The notes under the pieces are model-generated. The model was not told the origin of the DNA. It did no database searches and saw only the letters and a program-made list of their open reading frames with translations. From assembly GCA_902774055.1 (NCBI GenBank), contig CACYGX010000013.1, positions 116,695-180,694 on the forward strand: 64,000 nt of DNA, read 5' to 3'. The DNA comes from an uncultured Bacteroidales bacterium (lineage in GTDB: Bacteria; Bacteroidota; Bacteroidia; Bacteroidales; Muribaculaceae). Of this stretch, positions 1 to 9,615 are shown one piece after another. The translations under genes and the position numbers were made by a program. Each line of letters opens with the position of its first letter. Position 1 is the stretch's first letter.

Positions 1-541
1 ATTGTTGTTCTTTTAGTTTTTTAAGCGCCTCCCACCTGGGGTCGGTGCCGGTTGTTTCACTCACGTCGTCATCGTCGGGGACGGCCTCGGCGCGATGACT
101 GTCGAGCAGCTCAAGCATGTCGGCGTTGCAATCGTCTTCGTTCTCGTGACAGCGCGTCATCGGCAGGGCGAGGAGCACTGTATCACGCACGATGGGTGCG
201 GCGTCCAGTTCTCGCCAGTCCGATGGCACAATCAAGAGCCCGTCATTGCTGTCGTCAAGCTCAGTGCCCAGTTGCTCCACGTTCAGGCAGTAGTCCGTTT
301 CCACCGGCAAATCCAGATTGTCAAGGCATCGGTCGCAGGGTATAGTCACTGTGCCGTCACATGCAATCTCCAGGCGGAAGGTGTTCTCGCTCTTGCGGGT
401 CACATTCATGGTGACATTCACATCGGCGTGGCGCACCTCGGTTTGCTCTTCAATGTTGAAAAATGACTCATCAAGATGACACTCAACCGTGTGAGTGCCA
501 AACGGTAACGTCTTGAGTTTCAACTTCAAAGCATCTACCAT
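1..541 (-). CDS. DUF177/YceD family protein, 3' end cut by window edge
   Basis: The reading frame opens at the ATG complementary to 539-541 (AGGAA just upstream) and runs off the left edge after about 180 codons. The visible protein has cysteines at about residues 61, 69 and 72 (CDRC) and ends in an acidic tail followed by DPRWEALKKL, the two hallmarks of the DUF177 family (YceD in E. coli, plant homologues needed for 23S rRNA accumulation). Family members are usually 170-190 residues, so only a few residues are missing. In Bacteroidetes this gene normally precedes rpmF (ribosomal protein L32) and fabH, which would lie just outside the window. A TACCTTTG box lies upstream at 568-575. Its role in ribosome assembly is family knowledge, not visible here. 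Confidence 0.85.
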   Translation of the reverse strand, partial: MVDALKLKLKTLPFGTHTVECHLDESFFNIEEQTEVRHADVNVTMNVTRKSENTFRLEIACDGTVTIPCDRCLDNLDLPVETDYCLNVEQLGTELDDSNDGLLIVPSDWRELDAAPIVRDTVLLALPMTRCHENEDDCNADMLELLDSHRAEAVPDDDDVSETTGTDPRWEALKKLKEQQ

Positions 542-567
542 TTCCTGAAATTTTCGTTAAAGCGCCA

Positions 568-575
568 CAAAGGTA
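568..575 (-). promoter_or_regulatory. Promoter -7 box for the DUF177 gene
   Basis: The minus strand reads TACCTTTG, matching the Bacteroidetes -7 consensus TAnnTTTG, 27 bp upstream of the DUF177 start. A TTG about 20 bp further upstream could serve as the -33 element. Confidence 0.5.
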
Positions 576-641
576 TAACAAATCCCGCTAATAATCAACG
601 TTTTTCCGATTTTTTTTGATATGACTTCAGCGATTAGGTGC

Positions 642-1904
642 TCAGTCGTCGGCCTCGGGTTGGTGACTCGTCTCCTGGTTGAAGATGTAGTCATAGATGA
701 GTTGTGTGCCGCCCAGGTGGGAATGGATATAGTCGCCGGCGGCCTTGCCACACTTCTGGCGCAGGGGCTCATTCTCGAGCAGGGGATCCATCGCGGCCGA
801 GAACGTGTCGGCATCGTGGATGCTCATGGCTCCATCCAGGGCGATGAGGTCGCTGGCTTCCTGGAACTTGTGGTGCTTGGGCCCAAAGATGACGGGGATA
901 CCATATACAGCAGCCTCGTTGATGTTGTGGATTCCGGCACCAAAGCCGCCTCCCACATAGGCTGCCTGGCCGTAGCGGTAGAGCGATGACAACAACCCGA
1001 AACTGTCGATAATCAGGCAGTCAACATTCTTGATGTTCTTGGGGGTCGCCTCGCTGTAAAAACGTGCGGGACGCGACAGTTTGGACATGAGCACATGCAG
1101 GCGGTGGCGGTCAAACTCGTGTGGGGCGATGATGATCTTCATCTCGCGGTGGGCATTGAAATAGGGGATGACGATATCCTCGTCGGCAGGCCACGAACTG
1201 CCCATGACCAGTGTGAAACGTGCATTCTCGACAAACTTGGCCACCAGGGGAAATTCGCGTGCGGCGGCGCGGACGTCGGCCACGCGGTCAAAGCGCGTGT
1301 CGCCCGCCACAATCACGTTATCGACGCCAATAGAGGCCAGCAAGTCGCGCGACTGCTCGTTCTGGACGAAGAGCGTGTCGAAGCACTTGAGCATCTTGCG
1401 GAACATGCCGCCCCAGGGCTTAAAGAAAATCTGTTTGGGACGGAAAATCGCCGAGATGATATAGGTGGGGACGCCGCGCCGCTTGAGGGCGCTCAGGTAG
1501 TTGCCCCAGAACTCATACTTGACAAAGATGGCCACCGAGGGCTTGACGATGTCAAGAAATGTCTTCACGTTATTGGGCAGGTCAAACGGCAGATAGACCA
1601 CTGTATCCACCATGCTGAAGTTCTTGCGCACTTCATAGCCCGATGGGGAGAAGAACGTCAGCAGAATGCGTGTGTCGGGATTGTCGCGCTTGATTCTCTC
1701 GATGAGCGGGCGCCCCTGCTCAAACTCGCCCAGCGATGAGGCATGAATCCAGATGTATCCGCCTGCAGGGTCTAACTTGCGTTGCAGGGTGCGGAAACAG
1801 CGACGCTGTCCTCGCAGCATCAGTTTGGCCTTGGGATTGTTCAGCGCTGCAATCCTGACGGCGTTGCGGTAGGTGGCTATACCTATATTATAAATAGGAT
1901 CCAT
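642..1904 (-). CDS. waaA: 3-deoxy-D-manno-octulosonic acid (Kdo) transferase
   Basis: This is a GT30 enzyme that adds Kdo from CMP-Kdo to lipid A precursor at the inner face of the cytoplasmic membrane. The 420-residue product has the usual length. It carries SSLGEFEQG near residues 57-65, with E60 matching the family's catalytic glutamate, then VKYEFWGNYL, and a C-terminal GGGFGAGIHNINEAA segment typical of the nucleotide-sugar binding half. I chose ATG 1904 (MDPIYNIG). The frame stays open further upstream, but that extension would run deep into the preceding gene, and this start leaves a 22-nt gap after the outer membrane protein gene. It is probably the last gene of a surE-gltX-OMP-waaA transcript. 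Confidence 0.93.
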   Translation of the reverse strand: MDPIYNIGIATYRNAVRIAALNNPKAKLMLRGQRRCFRTLQRKLDPAGGYIWIHASSLGEFEQGRPLIERIKRDNPDTRILLTFFSPSGYEVRKNFSMVDTVVYLPFDLPNNVKTFLDIVKPSVAIFVKYEFWGNYLSALKRRGVPTYIISAIFRPKQIFFKPWGGMFRKMLKCFDTLFVQNEQSRDLLASIGVDNVIVAGDTRFDRVADVRAAAREFPLVAKFVENARFTLVMGSSWPADEDIVIPYFNAHREMKIIIAPHEFDRHRLHVLMSKLSRPARFYSEATPKNIKNVDCLIIDSFGLLSSLYRYGQAAYVGGGFGAGIHNINEAAVYGIPVIFGPKHHKFQEASDLIALDGAMSIHDADTFSAAMDPLLENEPLRQKCGKAAGDYIHSHLGGTQLIYDYIFNQETSHQPEADD

Positions 1905-1926
1905 TTTCTTTCGGAATTGCTTGTTG

Positions 1927-3015
1927 TTAGTAGAGAGTTGAGATATGTCCGCTCTTGAGATAATCGCGGTCGTGGCGTTTTTTCCACAAGCCGTTGTCGA
2001 TATAGAATCGGCAAGCGACTTGCTGCCAAAAACCCGTGTAACGGTCGGTGGCATGAAGCGTGAGAGACCCCGTCAGGTCCACAAAGCGGTTGCTCACGAT
2101 GTGGAAGACCAGGTCGGTGCGGCTATAGGCCTTGTTGTGGTAGTAGGGGTCACCCTGGATGAGCTGACTGCCGGCATGGAGATATAGCGGCATGAGTCGC
2201 TGACCCGCATAAAAAGTTTCGTCTAGCTCAACCCAGTGCCAGCGTGCAACGGCAGTGGCGATGAATCCGGCGGGCTTTTCCCAATGGTTGAAGCCGCGGT
2301 CGCGCTGCATCGCTATGATGGCTCCTGCCGAGAAACGTAGCGAGTCGAGAGCCCCGCGTCGCGACAGGTCGAGCGACAACATGGGGTTGATGATGAAATC
2401 GTCGTTGACGTGTTGCACATCGTGGCGGTTGCGTGACATGGCCAGGTGGCTGTACTGTATGTGCCCTCCCAGCCTCACGGGGCCCTTGATGCGCCAGTCG
2501 GTGTTAAACATAACGGTGAAGGCCTCGCGTTGACGCTCGGTCTGCAACTGGCGCCAGTCCACCAGCGCCTCGGCATATCCGGCGGGCTTGATGAACTGTG
2601 CCATGATGCCGCGCATGTTGGGCTGGCAGTAGTTGAGCGAGTCGCTCCACATGTAGCGTGGGGCGCGCTCGACCATGAGTGAGCGGGGCATCAGTCCGGC
2701 AGTGACGTGCCATCCGTTAGGGTCATTATAGCGGTAGTAGAGTGTTGGCAATATTTTGTAGCCCTCCATGTCGTCAATCATGGGCTGATACCACACGGCG
2801 CCCCCCTTGAGCACATGCTGGCCGTTCACCATCGAGATGCCCACCTCGGGGGCAAGTCGGGTAAAGGCAAAAGTCTGGTCGGGGGTGTAGGTGTCGTTGC
2901 CGCCCTCACGGTTGTTGATGAGCATGCTGGCGTCAACACTCCATTCCACCTCTTGGGCTGCAAGAGGTGGAATAGCGAGAAACAGGGTCAATATGGCTGA
3001 CAGCCACTTAAGCAT
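1927..3015 (-). CDS. Predicted outer-membrane beta-barrel protein
   Basis: The 362-residue product begins with a clean signal peptide ([21 protein letters not shown]). Alternating polar and aromatic strands follow to the end, as in an outer-membrane barrel; it ends [13 protein letters not shown] do not recognise a named family. The start is set by translational coupling: ATG 3015 overlaps the gltX stop codon (3008-3010), so the longer upstream frame is rejected. It lies between gltX and waaA. Co-transcription with waaA could suggest a role in envelope biogenesis, but this is inference from position only. Confidence 0.7.
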   Translation of the reverse strand: MLKWLSAILTLFLAIPPLAAQEVEWSVDASMLINNREGGNDTYTPDQTFAFTRLAPEVGISMVNGQHVLKGGAVWYQPMIDDMEGYKILPTLYYRYNDPNGWHVTAGLMPRSLMVERAPRYMWSDSLNYCQPNMRGIMAQFIKPAGYAEALVDWRQLQTERQREAFTVMFNTDWRIKGPVRLGGHIQYSHLAMSRNRHDVQHVNDDFIINPMLSLDLSRRGALDSLRFSAGAIIAMQRDRGFNHWEKPAGFIATAVARWHWVELDETFYAGQRLMPLYLHAGSQLIQGDPYYHNKAYSRTDLVFHIVSNRFVDLTGSLTLHATDRYTGFWQQVACRFYIDNGLWKKRHDRDYLKSGHISTLY

Positions 3016-4546
3016 CGGCGGGCATCTTGATGGCCTCGACGCCGGCATTGAGGCGTGCGAGGGTCTCCTCGCGTCCCAGCAGGCGTGTGATATCAAACAT
3101 GTGCGGTCCACGGCACTCGCCAACCACGGTGAGGCGGAAGGCGTTCATCACGTTGCCCTTGTGGTAACCGTTCTTGTCGATCCAGTCCATGACGACAGCC
3201 TCACAGGCCTGTACGTCCTCCACATCGGTGGTCTCGAGCAGTGCGGCGAGTTGGTGCATCAGTTCGGGCGTCTCGGGTTTCCAGCGTTTGCGTATGTCCT
3301 TCTCGCTGTAACTGGTGGGACGGGTGAAGAAGAATCCTGCCTGATCCCACAGTTCGCCCACAAAGTTGATGCGGCTCTTGACAAGCGACACCACGCTGGC
3401 GATGAACTTGTCGCTGTAGTCGGCCAAGTTGACACCGTGCGCTACAAGAACGGGTTTGAACAGTTCGGCCAGTTCCTTGTCGTCCATGTTCGAGAGATAC
3501 TCGTGGTTGAACCACTTGCCCTTCTCAAAGTCAAACTTGGCACCCTTGCGCGAGCAATGGTCGATGGAGAATTCCTTGATGAGCTCTTCCATGGAGAAAA
3601 TCTCGCGGTCGTCACCGGGGTTCCATCCCAGCAGTGCCAGGAAATTGACCACGGCCTGAGGCAGATAGCCTGCCTCGCGGTAGCCGCTGGAGCGTTCGCC
3701 GCTCTTGGGGTCGTGCCAGTCGAGCGGGAACACGGGGAAGCCAAGGCGGTCACCGTCGCGCTTGCTCAGCTTGCCCTTGCCGTCAGGCTTTAGCAGCAAT
3801 GGCAGGTGTACAAATTCGGGCATGGTGTCTTCCCAACCGAAGGCTTTGTACAGCAGCACGTGCAGCGGGGCACTGGGCAACCATTCCTCACCGCGGATGA
3901 CATGGGACACCTCCATGAGGTGGTCATCAACGATATTGGCCAGATGGTAGGTGGGCAGGTCGTCAGCGCTCTTGTAGAGCACCTTGTCGTCAAGAATCGA
4001 CGAGTTGATGGTCACGTCGCCGCGCAGCAGGTCGTGTACCACTACGTCCTGGTCGGGCTCGATGCGGAATCGCACCACCCATTTCTCACCCTTGTCCATG
4101 AGGGCCTTGACCTCCTCGGCGGGCAGTGACAGAGAGTTGCGCATCATGCCGCGCGTGTGCGCGTCATACTGGAAGTTCTTGATCTCTTGGCGTTTGGCCT
4201 CGAGTTCCTCGGGGGTGTCAAAGGCATAGTAGGCGCGTCCTGCATCCACGAGTTGCTGTGTGTACTTGCGGTAGAGGTCGCGACGTTCGCTCTGCTTGTA
4301 GGGGCCGTAGTTGCCACCCTCGCGCACGCCCTCATCGATGCCGATTCCCAGCCAGTGCAGGGCCTCGTTGATATATTCCTCGGCGCCGGGCACAAAGCGT
4401 GTGCTATCGGTGTCCTCGATGCGCAGGATCATGTCACCGCCGTGCTGGCGGGCAAACAGGTAGTTGAAAAGGGCAGTACGCACGCCGCCAATGTGCAGCG
4501 GTCCTGTGGGTGATGGCGCAAAGCGCACTCTTACTCGTCGTTCCAT
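3008..4546 (-). CDS. gltX: Glutamyl-tRNA synthetase
   Basis: This class I aminoacyl-tRNA synthetase charges tRNA-Glu in the cytoplasm. The 512-residue protein shows the HIGH-type motif in [13 protein letters not shown] (residues 9-21), the IEDTDSTR segment at 43-50, and the KMSKS-type loop as KLSKRDG at 259-265. An anticodon-binding helical domain follows. The length is normal for Bacteroidetes GluRS. The 3' end overlaps the start of the outer membrane protein gene by 8 nt. surE ends 38 nt upstream with no obvious promoter between, so the two are probably co-transcribed. Confidence 0.97.
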   Translation of the reverse strand: MERRVRVRFAPSPTGPLHIGGVRTALFNYLFARQHGGDMILRIEDTDSTRFVPGAEEYINEALHWLGIGIDEGVREGGNYGPYKQSERRDLYRKYTQQLVDAGRAYYAFDTPEELEAKRQEIKNFQYDAHTRGMMRNSLSLPAEEVKALMDKGEKWVVRFRIEPDQDVVVHDLLRGDVTINSSILDDKVLYKSADDLPTYHLANIVDDHLMEVSHVIRGEEWLPSAPLHVLLYKAFGWEDTMPEFVHLPLLLKPDGKGKLSKRDGDRLGFPVFPLDWHDPKSGERSSGYREAGYLPQAVVNFLALLGWNPGDDREIFSMEELIKEFSIDHCSRKGAKFDFEKGKWFNHEYLSNMDDKELAELFKPVLVAHGVNLADYSDKFIASVVSLVKSRINFVGELWDQAGFFFTRPTSYSEKDIRKRWKPETPELMHQLAALLETTDVEDVQACEAVVMDWIDKNGYHKGNVMNAFRLTVVGECRGPHMFDITRLLGREETLARLNAGVEAIKMPADA

Positions 4547-4584
4547 GTTCTTATCTTGTTATATATATTATATTAATGTGTTCA

Positions 4585-5358
4585 TTACAGTAACAGGTCG
4601 GCAATCTGTGACATTGACGCGAAGTCGGTCTGGTCGACATGGGTAGGCGTGACGGTCACATAGCCGCGCTGCAGCCAGTAGTAGTCGGTGAGACCCTTGT
4701 CTTTGTCGGCGATTTCAAAGTCGCCCGTCAGCCAGTAGTAGTCGCGGCCCTGGGGGTCGATGCGGTGTTCCCACTCGTTGACCCATCGGCCCATGTCGCC
4801 TGTCGTCACCTTCATGCCGTTGAAGGGGCCATCCATTTTGGGAATGTTCACGTTCAGGCACACGTCCTTGGGCAGGCCGCCCTTGAGCACTCGCTCGACA
4901 ACATGCTTGACAATGGGCTCACACACGCTGGTGTCGGCATCGGCGCTGTAGTCGCCAAACGAGAATGCTACCGACGGCACACCATGAAGGATGCCCTCGA
5001 AGACGCAAGCCATTGTGCCGCTGTATAACGTGTTGAGGCCGCTGTTGTAGCCATGATTGATGCCTGCAAGCACCAGGTCGGGCATGTGGTCGGCCATGAG
5101 TTGGCTCAGGGCGAGCTTCACGCAGTCGGCTGGAGTGCCAGTTGCCAGATAGGCAGTGAACCCCTCTTCCCGGGCGATGCAAGTGGTGCGCACCGGGTTG
5201 ACAAACGTGATGGCGCTTGACTTGCCGCTCTGGTGTACAGCAGGAGCAACGACAAACACATCGCCCAGGGTGCGTGCCACCTTGATGAGCGAACGAATGC
5301 CGTTGTAGTTGTAACCGTCGTCGTTGCTGACTAGGATAAGGGGTCTCTTGTTGTCCAT
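4585..5358 (-). CDS. surE: 5'/3'-nucleotidase SurE
   Basis: SurE is a metal-dependent phosphatase that removes phosphate from nucleoside monophosphates. The 257-residue protein begins with the diagnostic VSNDDGYNYNGI (D13-D14 bind the metal). It continues with QSGKSSAIT at 43-51 and GINHGYNSG at 99-107, where N101 is the remaining metal ligand position, and GTPADCVKLAL at 74-84. It is the first gene of the leftward surE-gltX-OMP-waaA group and diverges from nagB. A TAACTTTG box lies 27 bp upstream at 5385-5392. Confidence 0.96.
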   Translation of the reverse strand: MDNKRPLILVSNDDGYNYNGIRSLIKVARTLGDVFVVAPAVHQSGKSSAITFVNPVRTTCIAREEGFTAYLATGTPADCVKLALSQLMADHMPDLVLAGINHGYNSGLNTLYSGTMACVFEGILHGVPSVAFSFGDYSADADTSVCEPIVKHVVERVLKGGLPKDVCLNVNIPKMDGPFNGMKVTTGDMGRWVNEWEHRIDPQGRDYYWLTGDFEIADKDKGLTDYYWLQRGYVTVTPTHVDQTDFASMSQIADLLL

Positions 5359-5384
5359 TTGGTTTGTTTTGGTAAATTTGGGTG

Positions 5385-5392
5385 CAAAGTTA
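5385..5392 (-). promoter_or_regulatory. Promoter -7 box for the surE operon
   Basis: TAACTTTG on the minus strand matches TAnnTTTG. No clear TTTG lies at the -33 position, so only the -7 element is claimed. The same octamer occurs on the opposite strand for nagB 41 bp away. Confidence 0.5.
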
Positions 5393-5399
5393 CAACTTT

Positions 5400-5433
5400 T
5401 TTGTGGAGTTTTGGCAGATTTGGTTTAACTTTG
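5400..5433 (+). promoter_or_regulatory. Promoter for nagB
   Basis: TTTG at 5400-5403, a 22-bp spacer, and TAACTTTG at 5426-5433 fit the Bacteroidetes promoter with a slightly long spacer. The nagB ATG lies 37 nt downstream. Confidence 0.55.
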
Positions 5434-5469
5434 CCATGTTAAAAACAATTCTACTAAAAACCAAGATTT

Positions 5470-6279
5470 ATGAGACTTATCATTGAACCCGATTACGAGA
5501 AAGTGTCAAAATGGGCAGCCCGCTTTGTGGCAAAGCGCATCAACGATGCTCATCCCACGCCCGAGAAACCTTTTAAACTGGGTTGTCCCACGGGAAGTTC
5601 TCCGCTGGGCATGTACCGTGAACTCATTGAGATGAACAAGGCCGGTAAAGTGTCTTTCCAGAATGTCATCACATTTAACATGGATGAATACTGCAACCTG
5701 CCCGAGGAACACCCCGAGAGTTACCACTCCTTCATGTGGAACAACTTTTTCTCCCATATCGATATCAAGCCCGAGAATGTGAACATCCTCAATGGCAACG
5801 CCCCCGACCTGGTCAAGGAGTGTGCCGAATATGAGGCACGCATTCAGGCTGCTGGTGGCATTGACCTGTTCATGGGTGGTGTGGGTCCTGACGGCCACAT
5901 CGCATTTAATGAGCCGGGTTCGTCGCTCACTTCACGCACGAGGCAGAAGACCCTTACCCAGGATACCATCATCGCCAACAGCCGTTTCTTTGACGGCGAC
6001 CTGAACAAGGTGCCCAAGACTGCATTGACGGTGGGCGTCGGCACCGTGATGGATGCCCATGAGGTGATGATTATCGTCAACGGTCACAACAAGGCACGCG
6101 CCCTGCAGCAGGCCGTTGAGGGAGGCGTGTCGCACATGTGCACCCTGAGCGCCCTGCAGATGCATCCCCACGCCGTCATCATCGCCGATGAGATGGCTGT
6201 GGATGAGCTCAAGGTGAGCACCTATCGCTATTTCAAGGATATCGAGGCTGCTAACCTCGACCCCGACACCCTGCTGTAA
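5470..6279 (+). CDS. nagB: Glucosamine-6-phosphate deaminase
   Basis: NagB converts glucosamine-6-phosphate to fructose-6-phosphate and ammonia, feeding amino sugars from mucin or peptidoglycan into glycolysis. The 269-residue protein has the usual length. It carries TGSSPLGMY (41-49), the catalytic NMDEY (D72), and [17 protein letters not shown] (136-152), with D141, H143 and E148 in the positions of the E. coli relay. It stands alone, diverging from surE, and is closed by a strong terminator at 6304-6352. Confidence 0.97.
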   Translation: MRLIIEPDYEKVSKWAARFVAKRINDAHPTPEKPFKLGCPTGSSPLGMYRELIEMNKAGKVSFQNVITFNMDEYCNLPEEHPESYHSFMWNNFFSHIDIKPENVNILNGNAPDLVKECAEYEARIQAAGGIDLFMGGVGPDGHIAFNEPGSSLTSRTRQKTLTQDTIIANSRFFDGDLNKVPKTALTVGVGTVMDAHEVMIIVNGHNKARALQQAVEGGVSHMCTLSALQMHPHAVIIADEMAVDELKVSTYRYFKDIEAANLDPDTLL

Positions 6280-6303
6280 CACGAATCAACACAGGTAATA
6301 GAA

Positions 6304-6352
6304 TTTTCACCCTATAGCGACTATACAATCTATAGAAGCTATAGGGTGAAAA
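6304..6352 (+). terminator. Intrinsic terminator after nagB
   Basis: A perfect 15-bp stem (6304-6318 pairing with 6338-6352; arm TTTTCACCCTATAGC) with a 19-nt loop is followed by a T-rich run, 24 nt after the nagB stop. The A/T flanks make it able to act in both directions. Confidence 0.85.
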
Positions 6353-6378
6353 ATTTTGTTTAATAACGTGTATGGGCA

Positions 6379-6416
6379 CAAAAAAAGCTGCTCGGGCCTA
6401 ACGGCGGGAACAGCTT
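6379..6416 (-). terminator. Intrinsic terminator after the small lipoprotein gene
   Basis: Read leftward, AAGCTGTTC (6416-6408) pairs with GAGCAGCTT (6393-6385), with a further short GCC/GGC inner stem, and runs into a T7 tract. It lies 28 nt beyond the lipoprotein stop codon. Confidence 0.75.
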
Positions 6417-6443
6417 CAAACTCTCTTGTTGTAAAAGTCTTGC

Positions 6444-6674
6444 TTACTCAGCGGGAGCAGCCTCAGCCTCAGCGGGAGCAGCCTCTGCGGGAGCGGCCTC
6501 AGCCTCAGCAGCAGCAGCGGTGCTGTCAACAGCAACAACGGTGGTGTCTACGGGAGCCTCCTCAACAACTGCGGTGGTGTCCTCAGTAACCTCAGCCTGC
6601 TCGGCGGTGTTGTTGGTGCAGGAAATCATGCTAACGCTAGCGATAACAGCAAGAGCTAAAACTAACTTCTTCAT
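6444..6674 (-). CDS. Small Ala/Glu/Pro-rich lipoprotein
   Basis: This 76-residue protein has a lipoprotein signal peptide ending in SMISC (lipid-attachment C19). The rest is low-complexity and acidic: Thr/Val-rich, then repeats of AEAAPAE to the end. The repetitive tail is also repeated at the DNA level. It is probably a surface or periplasmic lipoprotein with an extended stalk-like tail. No enzymatic domain is visible. The start is the MKK codon at 6674; an upstream in-frame ATG would place residues before the signal peptide. A TAATTTTG promoter lies at 6732-6739, and a terminator follows. Confidence 0.75.
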   Translation of the reverse strand: MKKLVLALAVIASVSMISCTNNTAEQAEVTEDTTAVVEEAPVDTTVVAVDSTAAAAEAEAAPAEAAPAEAEAAPAE

Positions 6675-6731
6675 TTTCTTTTGTAATTTTAAATAATAAA
6701 ACAATTAATTTTCTGTTGTTAAAATCGGGTG

Positions 6732-6761
6732 CAAAATTAGAACAAATTTTTCACCTGCAAA
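6732..6761 (-). promoter_or_regulatory. Promoter for the small lipoprotein gene
   Basis: On the minus strand, TTTG (6761-6758), 18 bp, then TAATTTTG (6739-6732). The expected transcript start leaves a leader of roughly 50 nt. The rest of the 6675-6941 gap is A/T-rich with no gene; a 6-bp hairpin at 6905-6924 might be a weak terminator for the ligase gene. Confidence 0.5.
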
Positions 6762-6941
6762 CTTTTTTCGACTTTTTTTTATTCGTTTTTTTCAATCGAT
6801 TAAAAATTTTTCTAAAAATTTCGATTGTTATACGTTGATTATCAATTAGATAAAACAGCAAGCGCCGTTGTATGGGCGATTGTTAAATTTTGTTAATGCC
6901 AGGTATGGGTATGCAAAAACCCATCATTTTTGGCTCCGAAA

Positions 6942-8603
6942 TCAGTTGCTGTAGAGGTAGCGTTTGATGCTACGTTTGGGCGTTTTTTCGAATTCGGTGG
7001 CAATCAACTGGATTTTGGCAATGCGCTCATAGGGGGCAACGAGTTTGTTCAACTCGGTGCGGATTTCCTCCATGAGCCCTGGCAGTTTGTCGCGGGTGAC
7101 ACCCAACTGGTCCATTGCGTCATAGTCGGGATAGACGAGCGCGATGAGTTTGCCCTCGCGCATGACGACGAGGCTCTCGCTCACGTAGAGCATATTGTTC
7201 AGTTTGGCCTCGATCTCCTCGGGGTAGATGTTCTGTCCGCTGGAGCTCAGGAGCATCGTCTTCAATCGTCCCCTTATAAATAATGTGCCATCGGCGTTGA
7301 GGGTACCCATGTCGCCGGTGTGCAGCCATCCGTCCTCGTGGAGGACTTTGTCGGTGGCTTCGCTATTATGGAAATAGCCCTGCATGACATTCTCGCCGCG
7401 CACGCAGATTTCGCCCGGGATGTTCTCGGGGTCATCGCTCAGGATTTTACACTCCATGATACCAGGCAGGATGCGGCCCGCGCTGTGGGGCACGAACTCG
7501 CGCCAGGGCGTGTGGCTCACCAGCGGGGCACATTCGGTCATGCCGTAACCCACTGTGAACGGGAATTTGATTTTGTACAAGAAGTCCTCTACCTCGGCAT
7601 TGAACGGAGCGCCACCGACGATAACCTCTTCGAATGCTCCACCGAAGGCCTCAATCAACTTGTTGCGTATCTGGCTATAGATGCGGCGGTCCAGATAGGG
7701 TACTGCCAGCGCCCAGCGCAGGGCACCCCTGCTGATCATGGGCACAATCATCTTGCTGTAAATCTTCTCCAGCACCAGGGGCACGGTGAAGACCACGTTG
7801 GGCTTCACCTCGGCCATGGCCTTAACCAGGATGTTGGGCGAGGGGATGCGGCCCAACAGGGTAATGTGACCACCTGTTGCCAGGGGGGTGAGCATGTCGA
7901 AGGCGCAGCCAAAGGCGTGTGCCAGCGGCAGGAAAGCCAAGTCTCTAGACCCCTTGAAGTGCAGTCCCGAGTTGATACCATAGACAATGTTACCTGCCAG
8001 ATTGTTGGCGGTAATCATTACGCCCTTGCTGAAACCCGTTGTTCCCGACGTGTAGTTGATCTCGACCAGCGCGTCGTTGGGAATCTCGGGATAGTGGATG
8101 TCGTTGCGGTAGAAGCCATTGCCATATTGTGCCTCAAAAGCCTCTTCCAGACCGGCACGGGCAGCGCCCACCGTCTCGCCCTCGTTCTCGGCCAGCAGTG
8201 ACATTTTCTCGAGTTGGAATGCGGCACGCACGCGCGGCATTTTCTCAAATTCCAGGTTTTCCCAGATGCTCTTGCTGATGAACAGCATGGTCGCCTCGCT
8301 GTGGTTGATGATGTGCTGGGCATCGGCGGGGTTGAACTCCTGCAGGATGGGCACGATGACGGCGCCATAGGTGATGGTGCCCATAAAGACGGTGACCCAG
8401 TTGGGCGTGTTCTTGCCGATGAGGGCAATGCGGTCACCAGGTTTCACGCCACTGTTCTTGAACAACATGTGCAACTTTGCGATATTGCGGGCAAAGTCAC
8501 CATAGGTCAGGCTCTCGCCGGTATTGTAGTCGGTCAATGCAGGCAGTTCCCAGTTGTCGATGAAACTGCGCTCATAAATTTTGATCAGGTTTTCCTTCAT
8601 CAT
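6942..8603 (-). CDS. AMP-dependent acyl-CoA synthetase/ligase
   Basis: This ANL-superfamily adenylate-forming enzyme of about 553 residues probably activates a fatty or other carboxylic acid to its CoA thioester. Visible motifs are the P-loop YTSGTTGFSKG (184-194), YGMTECAPLVS, GWLHTGDMG, and the hinge/C-terminal RGRLKTMLLSSSGQNIYPEEIEAKL. The substrate cannot be read from sequence; long-chain fatty acyl-CoA ligase is the nearest general class. I start at the ATG at 8603 (MMKENLIKIYERS). The longer frame would put the -7 box at 8627-8634 inside the gene. It appears to be a single-gene unit. Confidence 0.88.
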   Translation of the reverse strand: MMKENLIKIYERSFIDNWELPALTDYNTGESLTYGDFARNIAKLHMLFKNSGVKPGDRIALIGKNTPNWVTVFMGTITYGAVIVPILQEFNPADAQHIINHSEATMLFISKSIWENLEFEKMPRVRAAFQLEKMSLLAENEGETVGAARAGLEEAFEAQYGNGFYRNDIHYPEIPNDALVEINYTSGTTGFSKGVMITANNLAGNIVYGINSGLHFKGSRDLAFLPLAHAFGCAFDMLTPLATGGHITLLGRIPSPNILVKAMAEVKPNVVFTVPLVLEKIYSKMIVPMISRGALRWALAVPYLDRRIYSQIRNKLIEAFGGAFEEVIVGGAPFNAEVEDFLYKIKFPFTVGYGMTECAPLVSHTPWREFVPHSAGRILPGIMECKILSDDPENIPGEICVRGENVMQGYFHNSEATDKVLHEDGWLHTGDMGTLNADGTLFIRGRLKTMLLSSSGQNIYPEEIEAKLNNMLYVSESLVVMREGKLIALVYPDYDAMDQLGVTRDKLPGLMEEIRTELNKLVAPYERIAKIQLIATEFEKTPKRSIKRYLYSN

Positions 8604-8626
8604 AATGGTTACAGGTTTATTAACCG

Positions 8627-8634
8627 CAAAGGTA
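8627..8634 (-). promoter_or_regulatory. Promoter -7 box for the acyl-CoA ligase gene
   Basis: TACCTTTG on the minus strand, 23 bp before the chosen start. No clear -33 TTTG at the expected spacing. The remaining 8640-8858 spacer shows no other feature. Confidence 0.45.
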
Positions 8635-8858
8635 ATCAAATAATTCCAAACCCACTAATTAAAAAATAATAATTGACTATCAGAGCATGCGCTTGTTGCT
8701 GTTTCGCCCAAAGTCTCCTGCCGCAAGTGCTGCAAAACGCGACAAACTGAAAAAAAGAAATACAATTGACAATTCCAATTGTACTTCTCCTTCTTGTCCT
8801 TCTTGGTCCCCAAAAGAGAATGTCGGGTGGTTGATCGAGAAATTAGGGTGGGGAGGTG

Positions 8859-9596
8859 TTATATGTCGGGGAATTTGAGGTCGGCGATTTGCATCATGCG
8901 GGAGATGTCGAAGTAGAAGCCCTCGGCGCTCTTGCCGGCGACAGGCTGTACCTTGATGTAGTCGATGCCTCCCTCGAGGGTCTCGTGGTCGGTAGCGACG
9001 AAACCGAGGAAATTGATGATGTTGTACTCGTGCTCGGGGGCGATAACCACCCAGGGCTCTTCCTTGGTGCCCCTGCCGCTGGACATGATGGCGGCGATGA
9101 GTCGGTCAAGGCGGTACTGCCACACTGCAGCGCGGGCATGTTTCTTCTTCTCCTTGAGGACGTAGATGAAGAAGTTCATCTGGTTCAAGTCGAACATGTT
9201 GTCGTTGAGCGACTTGTCGGCATACTTCTCGATGCTGTCACACTCGGCGCGGGAATGAGGCTGCTTGTAGTAGAGCTGCTCGACAACGTTGCTATAGACG
9301 CTCTCGCGGAAGGGGTTGTAGTCTTCCTGGAAAGTGTAGCCATAGTAAAAATTCCTCCAGGCCTCGATTGACAGGGTCGTATCGCTGCTGTTATAGGCCT
9401 TCATGAGCTTGGGGTAGTAGTAGGTGTTCTTGGGGTTGGAGATGACCTCGTGGATGTGGTCAAAGTCCACCTTCTTGATGGCAAACTTGCCCATGGCGTT
9501 GCGATCGGGCATTTCTTGCCGTTCCTGCTGGGCCCATACCGGTACAGTGAAGGCGAAAGCGATAACGAGGGTGAGTATGTAGCGGATATATTTCAT
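8859..9596 (-). CDS. DUF4919 family secreted protein
   Basis: The 245-residue product starts with a signal peptide (about residues 1-22, ending VPVWAQQ). It then contains the DUF4919 pattern seen in Bacteroides proteins: DFDHIHEVISNPKNTYYYPKLMKAY, NFYYGYTFQEDYNPFRES and a central DLNQMNFFIYVLKEKKKHA block. The function of DUF4919 is unknown; a helical, possibly TPR-like periplasmic fold is plausible. It sits just downstream (19 nt) of a small membrane protein gene in the same direction and is likely co-transcribed with it. Confidence 0.8.
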   Translation of the reverse strand: MKYIRYILTLVIAFAFTVPVWAQQERQEMPDRNAMGKFAIKKVDFDHIHEVISNPKNTYYYPKLMKAYNSSDTTLSIEAWRNFYYGYTFQEDYNPFRESVYSNVVEQLYYKQPHSRAECDSIEKYADKSLNDNMFDLNQMNFFIYVLKEKKKHARAAVWQYRLDRLIAAIMSSGRGTKEEPWVVIAPEHEYNIINFLGFVATDHETLEGGIDYIKVQPVAGKSAEGFYFDISRMMQIADLKFPDI

Positions 9597-9615
9597 TGTT
9601 CTTATTCTTCAGTTT

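Noticed and set aside
6356-6589. Gln/Arg-rich plus-strand frame opposite the small lipoprotein gene
   Set aside because: Antisense translation of the repetitive Ala/Glu/Pro tail and of the terminator.
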